Assembly: GCA_026770585.1 (NCBI GenBank)
Contig: MU646468.1
Location: forward strand, 71,535 to 88,298
From: Baffinella frigidus
Lineage: Eukaryota; Cryptophyceae; Cryptomonadales; Baffinellaceae
Length of the DNA: 16,764 nt
Direction of reading: 5' to 3'
The position numbers and the translations under genes were made by a program. Numbering within the stretch: the stretch's first letter is position 1; every line of letters starts with the position of its first letter. Shown piece after piece: positions 6,380 to 14,119 of the stretch. The notes below the pieces were generated by a model. It saw only the letters and a program-made list of their open reading frames with translations, was not told where the DNA came from and ran no database searches.

Positions 6380-8982
6380 GTGCGTTACTTCCCGCGGGTG
6401 CAGGCGGGAGCTTGGCCGGGCATGGCGCTGGCACGCTCACTCGTTGCGCAGGTGGTGGCGGCGGGAGTGGCGGCGGCGCGCGGGTGGTCCGCCTGCGCCT
6501 CTTCCTGCAGCGCTCGGGCGCTTAGCTAGCTGAGCTGGTGGGCATGGCTCTTTCTGCGTTGCTGGATCCGCTGCGACTGACGGTCCCTTGCACGCAGCTC
6601 GGCAACTTCCACGGCATGGCGCCGTTTGGGGTGATCACGGAGTGCAACTCCCCGGACTTCAACGGCGTGGACGGCATCCTCGGGTTCGGGCTCCCGAAGC
6701 CTGGGTATGAGGGGCGCACGCTCCCGAACCCGATCCTCTTCGCGCTCACGGAGAAGGGCATCGCCGACTCCAACGCGCAGGTCCCGCCCCGCCCGCCAGA
6801 CCGCCCGCCCCCCCCCCAATTTCCGAAAGCCACTGGATGATTGCACGGGGTGAGAGTCTCTCTCTCTCCCCCTCTCTCCCTCTCTCTCCCTCTCTCTCCC
6901 TCTCTCCCTCTCTCTCCCTCTCTCTCCTTATGTCGTTCTCGCTCTCCCTCTCTCCCTCTCTCTCTCTCTGGTCTCTTACACAGAAGCTCATGTACTGATC
7001 TCTCTCTCTTCTCTCCCCCAGGAGCTGTCCCGCAAGTTCTCCTTCTTCTCGACGAATGACAAAGCCGAGGTCCAGCTTGGAGGGTACGACCCCTAAACCC
7101 TAAACCCTAAACCCTAAACCCTAAACCCCAAACCCCAAACCCCAAACCCTAAACCCCAAAACCCCAAACCCAACCCCTAAACCCCAAAACCCAAAACCCA
7201 ACCCCATAACCCCAAACCCAAACCCCAAACCCCAAACCCCAAAACCCTACACGAGCTACGACCCCGCGACGTGCGAAGACGAGATGTACCACACGAATGA
7301 TTTACTATCACTAGTATGATCATCCTTTCTAGTAACTCTCGTAGCCACAATCATTTTAACGTCAACGATTCAATGCAAATTGAATTTTCCCCCGGATGAA
7401 GGTACGATCCCGCGACGTGCGACGATGAGATGTTCTACACGCCGTCGCTCTCTCCGACGGACTTCATCGTGGGGGTCACCTCGCTCAAGTTCGGGCATCC
7501 GGATTCTATCGGGCATACGGAGCTGCTCAAGTTTAACGAGTGCGCCCCTCTCCCAGCCCCCCTCCTCCCCTCCACCCTCCTCCCCTCCACCCTCCTCCCC
7601 TCAGCCCGCCCCTTTCACACGCCACGCCTACCACAGGTCTTGCTGGTGCACCATCTTTGCAACAAAGAAGGTGTCTTCACACTGTGAGAGAGGTGTGCGA
7701 GATAGAGAGCGAGCAGGGCAGAGACAGAGCAGGAGAATGGCAGACAGAGACAGAGACAGAGACAGATAGACAGGTAGACAGATAGACATACGGACGAACA
7801 GACAGAACGACCACGGTGCGGCATTCTAACAAGGTTGTCTTATCAGCTGCCGGGGTTATCAGATGATCAGCTAAACGCTGGTATTTGGAGTATCATCAAG
7901 GTTATCACTAGGATGATCCCAAGCTCCACGCATCCGGTGGGGAATGCCATGGAGGACCGGCATCCTAACCCCCCGCACCCCGCGCAGCCCCACGGGGGGG
8001 GAGTACCTGCCAGCCATCATGGATTCGGGCACGTCGTGCCTCGTCATCCCGGGCTCGCGCCTCGGCGGGAAGCTTGACAACGTGCCGTTCGATGACTTCA
8101 CCAACCTGTGGGATGAGGTGCGCCCCTTCCCACGCCCAACCGGTTTCTTGAAGTTTCGGTCCTGGTCCTGGAATTATCCGGGTCCTTGAATTATGTCCTG
8201 TCGTGTTCAACTTGTCCTGGTCTCAACGTATCTTATCCTCGTCTCGAGTTATCTTATCCTGGTCTCAATTTAGCTAATCCTGGTCTCAACGTGTCTCATT
8301 CTAGTGGCAACGTATTGTATCCTCGTCACAACTTATCTTATCCTAGTCGCAACTTATCTTATCCTGGCTCAACTTCTCTTATCCTGGTCTCAGCTTATCT
8401 TATCCTCGTCTCAACTTATCTCATCCTCGTCTCAACGTGTCTTATCCTAGTCTCAACTTATCGTATCCGGGTCTCAACTTATCTTATCCTAGTCTCAATG
8501 TATCTTATCCTCGTCTCAATGTATCTTATCCTGGTTACACACCCTGCTCGGAAACCCGCACGCTGCCGTGGTTCCTGAATAACAAGTAAGTAGTCTGTTT
8601 TCAGTGGCGTGCGTGTGGCAGGCTGGCTGGCTGCCAGGTTGGTCTGCAGGCAGAGAGGCACAGTGGGGTGGGGAGAGAGCTGGCAGACCGCCTTGGATTT
8701 TCGGCCCGGGTCCTTGAATTTTCCGTCAGGGCCCTTGAATTCTCCTTCCGGGTCCTGAAATTCATCGCTTGAATGTTCAATGATGGCGAAACTAACCTCT
8801 ATTCAGGACTCACCCTCCCTTCTACAAGAGGATGCTGATAACCCTTGCGTGCCTCGCTTTGCAGGGGACTTCCTTCTACCTGACGATCGGGGGCAAGACG
8901 TTTGAGATCCCGTACCACTCATGGTTCCTCTCAGCCACGTCGCAGACGTGCGTCCAGCCGTCTCCGGACGGCATGGAGGTGC

Positions 8983-9022
<40 letters not shown>

Positions 9023-9032
9023 CGAAAGAGAC

Positions 9033-9075
<43 letters not shown>

Positions 9076-11067
9076 AATGTGCACTGGATTTTCCGTTTGC
9101 AGTTGACCCCCCGTCTCGTCACGAGTGGTTCCTCTCGGCTACGTCGCAGACGTGCGTCCAGCCGTCTCCGGACGGCATGGAGGTACACCCCGAACCCGAG
9201 ACCCGAAACCCGAAACCCGAAACCCGAAACCCGAACCCCTCGACTAGAACTGGAGACCGGACCGCAGCTCCCGAACAGCAGCAGAAGTTTTCGTGTAGCG
9301 TGGCATGCATGCTGTCCGTCGTTGCCGGCGATGCATTGCGTGTGTGTAGGAGCGGGAGTGGCGGACCTGGGGAGCCAGACTCAAACTGATTTCAAAAATC
9401 AACCCCACGCCCTGTCGCGTGGCACGCAAGCTGTCTGTTGTTGTTGGGGGGTGACGCTGCAGAGTGTCCCCCCGAAGGGGGACACGCACGTGTGAGTCCC
9501 AAGCATTCCCACACCCTGGACCCTACTCCCTGAACCCTACTCCCCGAACCCTGAACCAAATAAATAATAAATAAATAACATTAATAAACAATAAATTCAC
9601 CCCCACACCTCGCAGGGGCTTCTGATCGGGGACGTGTTCTTCCGCGAGTACGTGGTGGAGTTTGACATGGTCGAGCAGACCCGCCCCATCATCGGCATTG
9701 CGAAGCTCAACAAGAAATACACCCCTGTCGCGGTACCCTCCATGCCCCCCTCCCCCCGTCCTTCTCTCTCTCTCTCGCTCTCTCTATCTATCTCCCTCTC
9801 GCGCGCGCTCTCTCTCTCTCGCTCGCTCGCTCGCTCGCTCGCTCGCTCGGTAGCAAGACGGTAGCAAGACCCCCGGCCCCTCCATGTACAGCCGACATGC
9901 CGCGGAGGCACCTTCGTTGAAACCGACGGGGCGGTGCACGGTAGATGGTTGACTGGTATGCCCTTGGTGGGGGCTCCTGAACCTACGCCCTAAACTCTGC
10001 ACCCTAAACTAAACCCTAAACCCTAAACCCTGAACCCTAAACCCCAAACCCTAGGAGGGGCTTGTCGGGGGTTTCTCAACCTAACCTAAACCCTCAACCC
10101 TCATCCCTAACCCCTAACCCCAAAACAGACGAGCGAGTTGGGCTACTTCCACCTCTCGCAGGCCCCCCGCGACAAGCTGCACCTCCTCCGCGGTACACCC
10201 TTAACCCCACTGAACATATCCACAGCGCATTGAACCCTGAACCCTAAACCCTAAACCCCAAACCCTAAACCCCAAACCCCAAACCCCAAATCCCAAACCC
10301 CAAACCCACCATAAACCATAAACCATAAACCATAAACAATAAATCGTAACCCCTAAACCGCAGGGGAGGAGACGATGTACCCTGCGGAGCACTCGTCGCG
10401 GCTGGACGAGGTGGACCAGATCAACATCTTCAACAAGAAGGGAACCCAGTACTTTATGGACGTTGAGGTGGACCCTAAAACCTAAACTCTGAACCACAAA
10501 CCCTCAACCCTACAACCTAAACCCTAAACCCTAAACCCTAAACCCTAAACCCTAAACCCTAAACCCTGAATCGTAAACCCTCGAGCCTAAACCCTAAAAC
10601 CCCTCAACCAGGTGGGGACTCCGCGGCAGAAGTTCACGGTGATTTTCGACACGGGGTCCGCGGTGTTTGGGGTGTTCACAAAAAAGGACCAGCTCCCGAC
10701 GGAGATCAAGCAGGTGCTCTCGCACCGTTCGAGCTTCAAGATCCGGATGGACTCGATGAACTCGCTCATGTCGTGGGACTATTCCGCGGCTCACCCCTCG
10801 CAAAACGTCGACCTCAGCTCCGACACGGCCACGTCGCTCGCCATGGCGAGCGCCGATCTGCGGCAAGCGCGCGGGTCCTGGTCGGGGGGGGGGTTCGCGG
10901 CGTGGGGGCCGTCGACGGGCGCAGGGCTGCTGCTCGTCGCAGTTGTGGCGAACATCGTTGCGGGGTTCCAGCTGGTACGGAAGCGGTCGCGCGCTAGCCG
11001 GACCGCGACGGTTGACATGGCGGGGGTGTATGGCGCGGTGCCTCTCTCGATTGTCGAGCGCGTGTAG
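6110..11067 (+). CDS. Membrane-anchored pepsin-like (A1) aspartic protease with permuted domain order
   Basis: Predicted exons are 6110-6379, 6598-6780, 7022-7083, 7402-7539, 7988-8117, 8347-8585, 8807-8978, 9616-9732, 10129-10192, 10364-10467 and 10612-11067. These keep frame to the stop and give about 644 residues. The order is: signal peptide (1-28); N-lobe from SSSTF with flap YADG (Tyr74) and VDGILGFG; C-lobe with AIMDSGTS (Asp230), [13 protein letters not shown] and [16 protein letters not shown]; a linker; [18 protein letters not shown] (Asp506); and a membrane helix at about 597-615 with a basic tail. Pepsins cleave proteins in acidic or secretory compartments with two Asp residues, and both motifs are present here. 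The first-lobe DTG strand, normally N-terminal, comes last. Start: first ATG (6110) that gives a clean signal peptide. Exon 6-7 junctions are uncertain. Alternatives: two tandem genes fused by my model, a pseudogene, or misassembly. Confidence 0.8.
6598..6780 (+). CDS. Protease exon 2: N-lobe DGILG segment
   Basis: Acceptor TTGCACGCAG|; [15 protein letters not shown] then [19 protein letters not shown], the classic pepsin 'DGILGLG.P' segment, to IADSNAQ. 61 codons, phase 0 at both ends; donor GTCCCG. Confidence 0.9.
6845..6975. repeat. (CT)n-rich microsatellite filling intron 2
   Basis: CTCTCTCC and CCCTCTCT units on the sense strand, a very long polypyrimidine tract between exon 2 and the acceptor at 7020-7021. 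Confidence 0.9.
7022..7083 (+). CDS. Protease exon 3
   Basis: [20 protein letters not shown] + split Gly; matches pepsin 'FSFYL..D....L.LGG.D'. Donor GG|GTACGA, phase 2. The base sequence past the donor (GTACGACCCC) repeats the start of exon 4. Confidence 0.9.
7088..7250 (+). repeat. Telomere-type array in intron 3
   Basis: CCCTAAA units followed by homogenised CCCCAAA, AACCC and CCAAAA variants on the sense strand, starting four bases after the donor. Confidence 0.95.
7256..7303 (+). repeat. Partial copy (echo) of exon 4 start with acceptor
   Basis: After ACGAG| it reads (G)[13 protein letters not shown] against (G)[13 protein letters not shown] of exon 4. The base matching the split Gly codon also works (GG+C). 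Frame and conservative changes (E/D, Y/F, H/Y) are kept for about 45 bases, then similarity ends and a stop follows. Confidence 0.85.
7402..7539 (+). CDS. Protease exon 4
   Basis: Acceptor GATGAAG|; [20 protein letters not shown] then [17 protein letters not shown]...LLKFN, the C-lobe entry strands. Donor GA|GTGCGC, phase 2, joining to exon 5 as Asp. Confidence 0.85.
7545..7800. repeat. Intron 4 simple repeats
   Basis: CTCCCCTCCAC units (7550-7605) and GACAGA/GATAGA/GCAGAGA units (7690-7800), with a small non-repeat island between them that is open in one frame but not needed by the family alignment. Confidence 0.8.
7988..8117 (+). CDS. Protease exon 5: C-lobe catalytic Asp
   Basis: Acceptor CCCGCGCAG|; [20 protein letters not shown], with DSGTS as the second catalytic motif, then [20 protein letters not shown]. 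Donor GATGAG|GTGCGC, phase 0. Confidence 0.92.
8186..8535 (+). repeat. 21-bp minisatellite (CTCAACTTATCTTATCCTCGT type)
   Basis: About 16 units with C/G/A substitutions and a few one-base length changes. In sense translation the in-frame parts give a heptapeptide SYPRLN(L/V), each with an N-x-S sequon. From 8347 the frame is open into exon 6, so part may be coded. Confidence 0.9.
8347..8585 (+). CDS. Protease exon 6 (5' boundary uncertain)
   Basis: The secure part is [13 protein letters not shown] (8545-8583), matching the C...LP.F region of plasmepsin-type C-lobes, with donor AA|GTAAGT, the best donor in the gene. The only acceptor I found that fits phase 0 is CCTAG| before 8347, which makes nine heptapeptide repeats coding. 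Confidence 0.55.
8700..8790. repeat. ~20-bp tandem repeat CCGGGTCCTTGAATT
   Basis: Three units at 8704, 8725 and 8745. A further copy is at 8170, on the other side of the 21-bp minisatellite, suggesting the minisatellite or exon 6 was inserted into or expanded within an older repeat. Confidence 0.7.
8807..8978 (+). CDS. Protease exon 7 (5' boundary uncertain)
   Basis: The secure part starts at 8865: [20 protein letters not shown] then [18 protein letters not shown], donor GAG|GTGCGC. The strong acceptor GCTTTGCAG| at 8864 is out of phase with exon 6. ATTCAG| at 8806 is in phase but adds 19 residues foreign to the family. A compensating indel or an alternative donor is possible. Confidence 0.7.
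8986..9074. repeat. (GA)n microsatellite between exon 7 and its copy
   Basis: GAGAGA interrupted by GAAACGAAAGAGACAGAGAC. In the exon frame it codes Arg-Glu repeats with no stop. Confidence 0.9.
9126..9182 (+). repeat. Second copy of exon 7 3' end with donor
   Basis: 57 bases matching 8922-8978 with two differences, both synonymous (Ser TCA/TCG, Ala GCC/GCT). It is offset by 204 bases, a multiple of three, and followed by donor GAG|GTACAC. It could be a real alternative or additional exon. Confidence 0.9.
9196..9240 (+). repeat. CCCGAAA variant heptamer array
   Basis: About five CCCGAAA/CCCGAGA heptamers, a variant of CCCTAAA, in the sense direction in intron 7. The rest of this intron (9241-9615) has ACCCTACTCC units, an AATAAATA tract at 9560-9595 and no exon. 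Confidence 0.85.
9616..9732 (+). CDS. Protease exon 8: end of C-lobe
   Basis: Acceptor CACCTCGCAG|; [20 protein letters not shown] then [19 protein letters not shown], the conserved 'LGD.F.R.Y...FD....IG.A' close of pepsins. Phase 0; donor GCG|GTACCC. Confidence 0.92.
9757..9852. repeat. (CT)n and (GCTC)n microsatellite in intron 8
   Basis: CTCTCT, then CGCGCGCTCTCT and nine GCTC units. The sense strand is pyrimidine-rich. Confidence 0.9.
9985..10125 (+). repeat. CCCTAAA-type array at the end of intron 8
   Basis: Degenerate heptamers up to the acceptor CCAAAACAG|. Confidence 0.9.
10129..10192 (+). CDS. Protease exon 9: linker
   Basis: [21 protein letters not shown] plus one base (phase 1), donor G|GTACAC. 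No pepsin match. It bridges the C-lobe end and the displaced N-lobe start. Confidence 0.75.
10197..10360 (+). repeat. Intron 9 heptamer arrays
   Basis: Blocks of CCCTAAA, then CCCCAAA, then CCATAAA, each locally uniform, in the sense direction. Confidence 0.95.
10364..10467 (+). CDS. Protease exon 10: propeptide-like linker and N-lobe first strand
   Basis: [20 protein letters not shown] then [14 protein letters not shown]; the last part resembles the mature pepsin start (..NAQYYGEI.IG). Phase 0 donor GAG|GTGGAC. Confidence 0.85.
10470..10605 (+). repeat. Intron 10 CCCTAAA array
   Basis: Begins within about five bases of the donor and fills the intron; about nine perfect units at 10515-10566. 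Confidence 0.95.
10612..11067 (+). CDS. Protease exon 11: DTGS motif, stalk, membrane anchor
   Basis: [20 protein letters not shown] is the hallmark first-lobe catalytic motif. It is followed by about 80 residues without pepsin similarity, then [19 protein letters not shown] as the membrane helix, RKRSRASR and a ~25-residue cytoplasmic tail ending SIVERV. The stop TAG is at 11065-11067. Confidence 0.92.
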   Translation: MGTPRQKFTVIFDTGSAVFGVFTKKDQLPTEIKQVLSHRSSFKIRMDSMNSLMSWDYSAAHPSQNVDLSSDTATSLAMASADLRQARGSWSGGGFAAWGPSTGAGLLLVAVVANIVAGFQLVRKRSRASRTATVDMAGVYGAVPLSIVERV

Positions 11068-11099
11068 GTGTGTACTTGTTCTCGGTATCATATATTCTT

Positions 11100-11147
11100 G
11101 GCGGGGGAGGGGGGGTGGGGGGGGGAAGGAGCGCGGGGGTGCAGGCG

Positions 11148-11195
<48 letters not shown>
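11100..11195. repeat. G-rich tract with a 47-base G run
   Basis: From 11149 to 11195 every base is G, preceded by GGGGGAGGGGGGGTGGGGG. It starts about 35 bases after the protease stop, so it should lie in the 3' UTR or terminator region. Confidence 0.9.
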
Positions 11196-11197
<2 letters not shown>

Positions 11198-11341
11198 GGA
11201 TACGGTGGGGGCGTCTCACAGCTGTAGTGCAGGCGGCATTGAAACTGCTTGACTAGCAAAGTGGTGTGTCTCTGCGGCGTACGAGCGCCGGGTACAGGGT
11301 TACTCGCGAATGTTGACACACACCTCCCGAGGGTCCTGCGG

Positions 11342-11486
11342 CCACTTAGCAGCGATCCAAGATATTTTCCCCCGGATTATCGGGGGAAATTCCGGATATT
11401 CCAGGAATCCATAGCGATGGATAAGATTCTAGTACCAATCGTTTAGATGGACTGCATCCGTGAAGACCTCGATGGCTGCTAAGTGG
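11342..11486. repeat. Foldback sequence with 12-bp arms and inner hairpin
   Basis: CCACTTAGCAGC (11342-11353) and GCTGCTAAGTGG (11475-11486) are perfect inverted repeats. Inside, TTTCCCCCG-GATTAT-CGGGGGAAA (11366-11389) is a perfect hairpin. The region 11487-11940 holds no gene I can support. Confidence 0.5.
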
Positions 11487-11944
11487 AGGGCTCGTCCTTG
11501 ACCTGGCTCTGCCGTCCTCAGCTCTGGAGATTTCGCCGCGGTGGGTCGACCCAGTTTACAACTACCCGGGTAGCCGCCACTGCAAACTGGCACCCCGTTG
11601 TGGGTTCAGCGGGTGGTTTACAACGAATTTGGGTTTAAAAAGCAGTTTGGGGTCTACAAGCGATTTTTGGCGCCAACCGACGAGGTTTCGGCCTTGAAAT
11701 GTGGAAAGTCGCGCCCTCAAGTTGTGGGGATTTGGATCCTTTTGGTGCCAGAATCCGGAACCTACGCGGTTCAGTGCACTGAACCCCAAGCGGGGTGCCA
11801 GTTTCCTTGACTCGCTCCTCAGATCACTTTTTCCAACTTGGCCAGCAGGTTTGATGTCGTGGGAGTAAAGATTTGAGTGATTCAGTTCCGGGTTTGTTCT
11901 CAGGAATTGATCCTGAGTGATAAGGAGGTCACAGAACCGGTAAA

Positions 11945-12550
11945 GGTGTTAGAGGTGAGGGGTGGGGGGTTAGAGGTGAGCGGTGAGGGGTTACATGTAG
12001 GGGTTGGGGGTTCGGTTTTAAGGTCTAGGGTTTAGGGCTTAGGGTTGAATGTTTGGGGTGTAGGGTGTAGGGTTAAGGGTTTAGGGTTTATGGTGTAGGG
12101 TTAAGGGTTAAGGGTTTAGGGTTTAGGGTTCAGAATTTAAGATTACGGATTTGGGATTTAGGATGTAGGGTTTAGGGTGTGGGGTTCAGGTTTTAAGATT
12201 TAGGGTTTAGGGTTTATGGTGTAGGGTTTAGGGTTTAGGATTTAGGGTTTAGGGTTTAGGGTTTACGGTTTACATGTAGGGTTTCGGGTTGAGGGTTTAG
12301 GGTTTGGGGTTTAGGGTTTACATGTAGGGTTTTGGGTTTAGGGTTTAGGATTTAGTGTTGAGGGTTTAGGGTTTAGTGTTAATGGTTTAGGGTTTAGTGT
12401 TCAGGGTTTAGGGTTCAGTGTTTAGTGTTTAGGGTTCAGGGTTCAGGGTTCAGGGTTCAGGGTTCAGGGATCAGGGATCAGGGTTGGTTTTGGGGGGTTT
12501 AGGGTTAAGGGTGCAGGGTTTAGGGTTTAGGAATCAGGGTTTAGGGTTTC
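11945..12550 (-). repeat. Long degenerate TTTAGGG-type array
   Basis: About 600 bases of TTTAGGG with GTGTAGGG, TTCAGGG and TTAAGGG variants; CCCTAAA on the minus strand. It could be an intron of a minus-strand gene or a subtelomeric remnant. Confidence 0.95.
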
Positions 12551-12689
12551 GACCCTGTGAAGTCGCGCACTGACCTTCACGGGTAATCCTCACAGGCGGT
12601 ATTTTCAGACGCCGTGTGCGTGGTGAGGTTGAGGAACTCTCCTGGAGGTACTCGCTTCTTTCATCTGACCCTTTCTCCATCACCCTTTA

Positions 12690-12760
12690 GGTCCTTTAGG
12701 TCTTGTGAACTCCCAGCATAGACGGACACTGGAAATTGCCTACAGGATGGCCCTGCTTTG
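12690..12760 (+). repeat. Dispersed repeat R, copy B (diverged)
   Basis: CTTTAGGTC...GAACTCCCAGCATAGACGG then ACACTGGAA and CCCTGCTTT, aligned to copies A, C and D. Confidence 0.65.
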
Positions 12761-12769
12761 TTTCAATCA

Positions 12770-13110
12770 TCGAACCTTCGAGCGCAGAGAAACTCCACAG
12801 AACCGGCTCTTCCATGCGCCCTTCCCACTTGACACCCATCCGAAAATCCAAAGCGTTGTCGGCCCCCCTCATTTCGAGAGGCAGCGCTGGAGGGCGCATC
12901 GCGTGTGCAGAGTCAAGCCACAGCACCACCGAGCAACCGCTGACGACGCCCTGATTCAAGGCGACTGCGGCGCGGACCACCGGGCCCAGTTTCAGTGTCG
13001 CCAACAATGGGGGTCCCCGCATGAACGGGGCTGCCTTGTCCCCGAAGAACGGGGTGTTTGCGCCCCCGTCAACAACAACGTGTAGTGTGGCGAGAACTCC
13101 AGACCCTAGC
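12770..13110 (-). CDS. Possible minus-strand exon, unknown protein
   Basis: An open minus frame with plausible composition reads GVLATLHVVVDGGANTPFFG, then a GPVVRAAVALNQGVVSGCSV stretch and WLDSAHAM. An acceptor-like CGGCTAG| lies at its start near 13110. The CCCTAAA (minus) array beyond 12550 would be a fitting downstream intron. No family or donor is recognised; the opposite strand is also open, so this is weak. Confidence 0.25.
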
Positions 13111-13289
13111 CGCCCAAAACACGCTGTTCGGGGTCTTCTAAAGGTACGTGGTTATGCTGGTCTTGTAATCAATAAACTCACTCTGCAGTGAGTGTTTCGA
13201 GAGCTGGTCAGAGGGGTTGCAGGCGTGTAGAGAGCGGTGACCCTGCCCTGACCGCCTCCCAGCTGGAGTTTTCGGAGGTCGTCAAGGTC

Positions 13290-13378
13290 CGTCAGATCCT
13301 TTAGGTTCTTCGAGCTCCCAACATAGACGGACACCGGAACTTGTTCTGCAGAAAAAACATGCTTTCTTGCTGATCACA
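13290..13378 (+). repeat. Dispersed repeat R, copy C
   Basis: CCTTTAGGTTCTTCGAGCTC, CCAACATAGACGGACACCGG, CTGCAG, CATGCTTTCTT and GATCACATC in order. Confidence 0.85.
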
Positions 13379-13520
13379 TCAATGCCAAGGTGCTGGCGAA
13401 GGCGGGGGGCGTCGTGCAGGTGGCTTGGAAGGGAGGGGAGACGCCTCTTCTGGAGGCGGTGTGGCACGGGCAAGTGGAGGCGTAGTGAAGGTGCTGCCAT
13501 CCCACAAGTCGACTACACTG
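13375..13520 (+). pseudogene. Ankyrin-repeat-like relic
   Basis: In the frame from 13375 the plus strand reads HINAKVLAKAGGVVQVAW then KGGETPLLEAVWHGQVEA, which fits the ankyrin pattern (G.TPL..A...G..E.V..LL), then hits TAG at 13483-13485. A one-base change would continue as V-K-V-L. It lies directly against repeat R copy C. Only one unit is seen, so this is a fragment and the match could be fortuitous. Confidence 0.4.
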
Positions 13521-14119
13521 ATCGTTTGGAGAATCCCAAATTGTTCCGGGATTCCCCTGAGGAGTCCCGTAGTGTTCCCGTTGGGTTACTGAACCAGGAA
13601 CCCGTGTGGTACAAATCGGCAAATTCCACAACGATAAAACACGTTTACTTGTGGGAGCTTGTCGAAGCAGGAGTAGCACCTCAGAGACTTGCAGGGGATA
13701 CTCGAAATTAAGGACACGCACTTTTCCTGAGGCGGCCGTATGACCCTAGGCGTAGGCTTACATTAGGACCCTCGGGCGCAGCGTGTCTTTAACGTCGAGT
13801 CACCCCTGTACCCAAGAAGCAAAACAGCCCCGCAAGCCTGGAGCAGATCTGGCAGCCCCCACCCCTGTACATACACCAACCCACACGGTGAGACCAAATC
13901 AACGAACTCTTGGATCCATTTCTCCCTTGCAGATCTTGGGTGGCTGACAAAAACAATATAAGGTTAAAAGTCCCATGGACCCACAAATGGGAGGGTTTGG
14001 CAGTTTAAAAAATGCTTTGCACAAAAGGTCGAAAATCTTCGATTTGGTCCGCCCGTGGCGGTTGGTGGTATGTAGATGTGCATGAGGAGGAGGCACTAGA
14101 ACTTTTCGCGGTCGTGTTA

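Noticed and set aside
6522-6846. Minus-strand open frames over exon 2
   Set aside because: They are antisense shadows of a clear pepsin exon.
6746-6991. Ser/Leu/Pro or Arg/Glu frames over the CT repeat
   Set aside because: Translations of a dinucleotide repeat within intron 2.
8186-8535. CRISPR-like array
   Set aside because: The units are contiguous 21-bp minisatellite repeats with no unique spacers, in a eukaryotic gene.
10943-11256. Glycine-rich open frames
   Set aside because: Produced by the poly-G tract and exon 11 read in other frames.
13367-13711. 114-codon plus-strand open frame
   Set aside because: Its frame conflicts with the ankyrin-like frame over the first part and has no recognisable domain in the rest.
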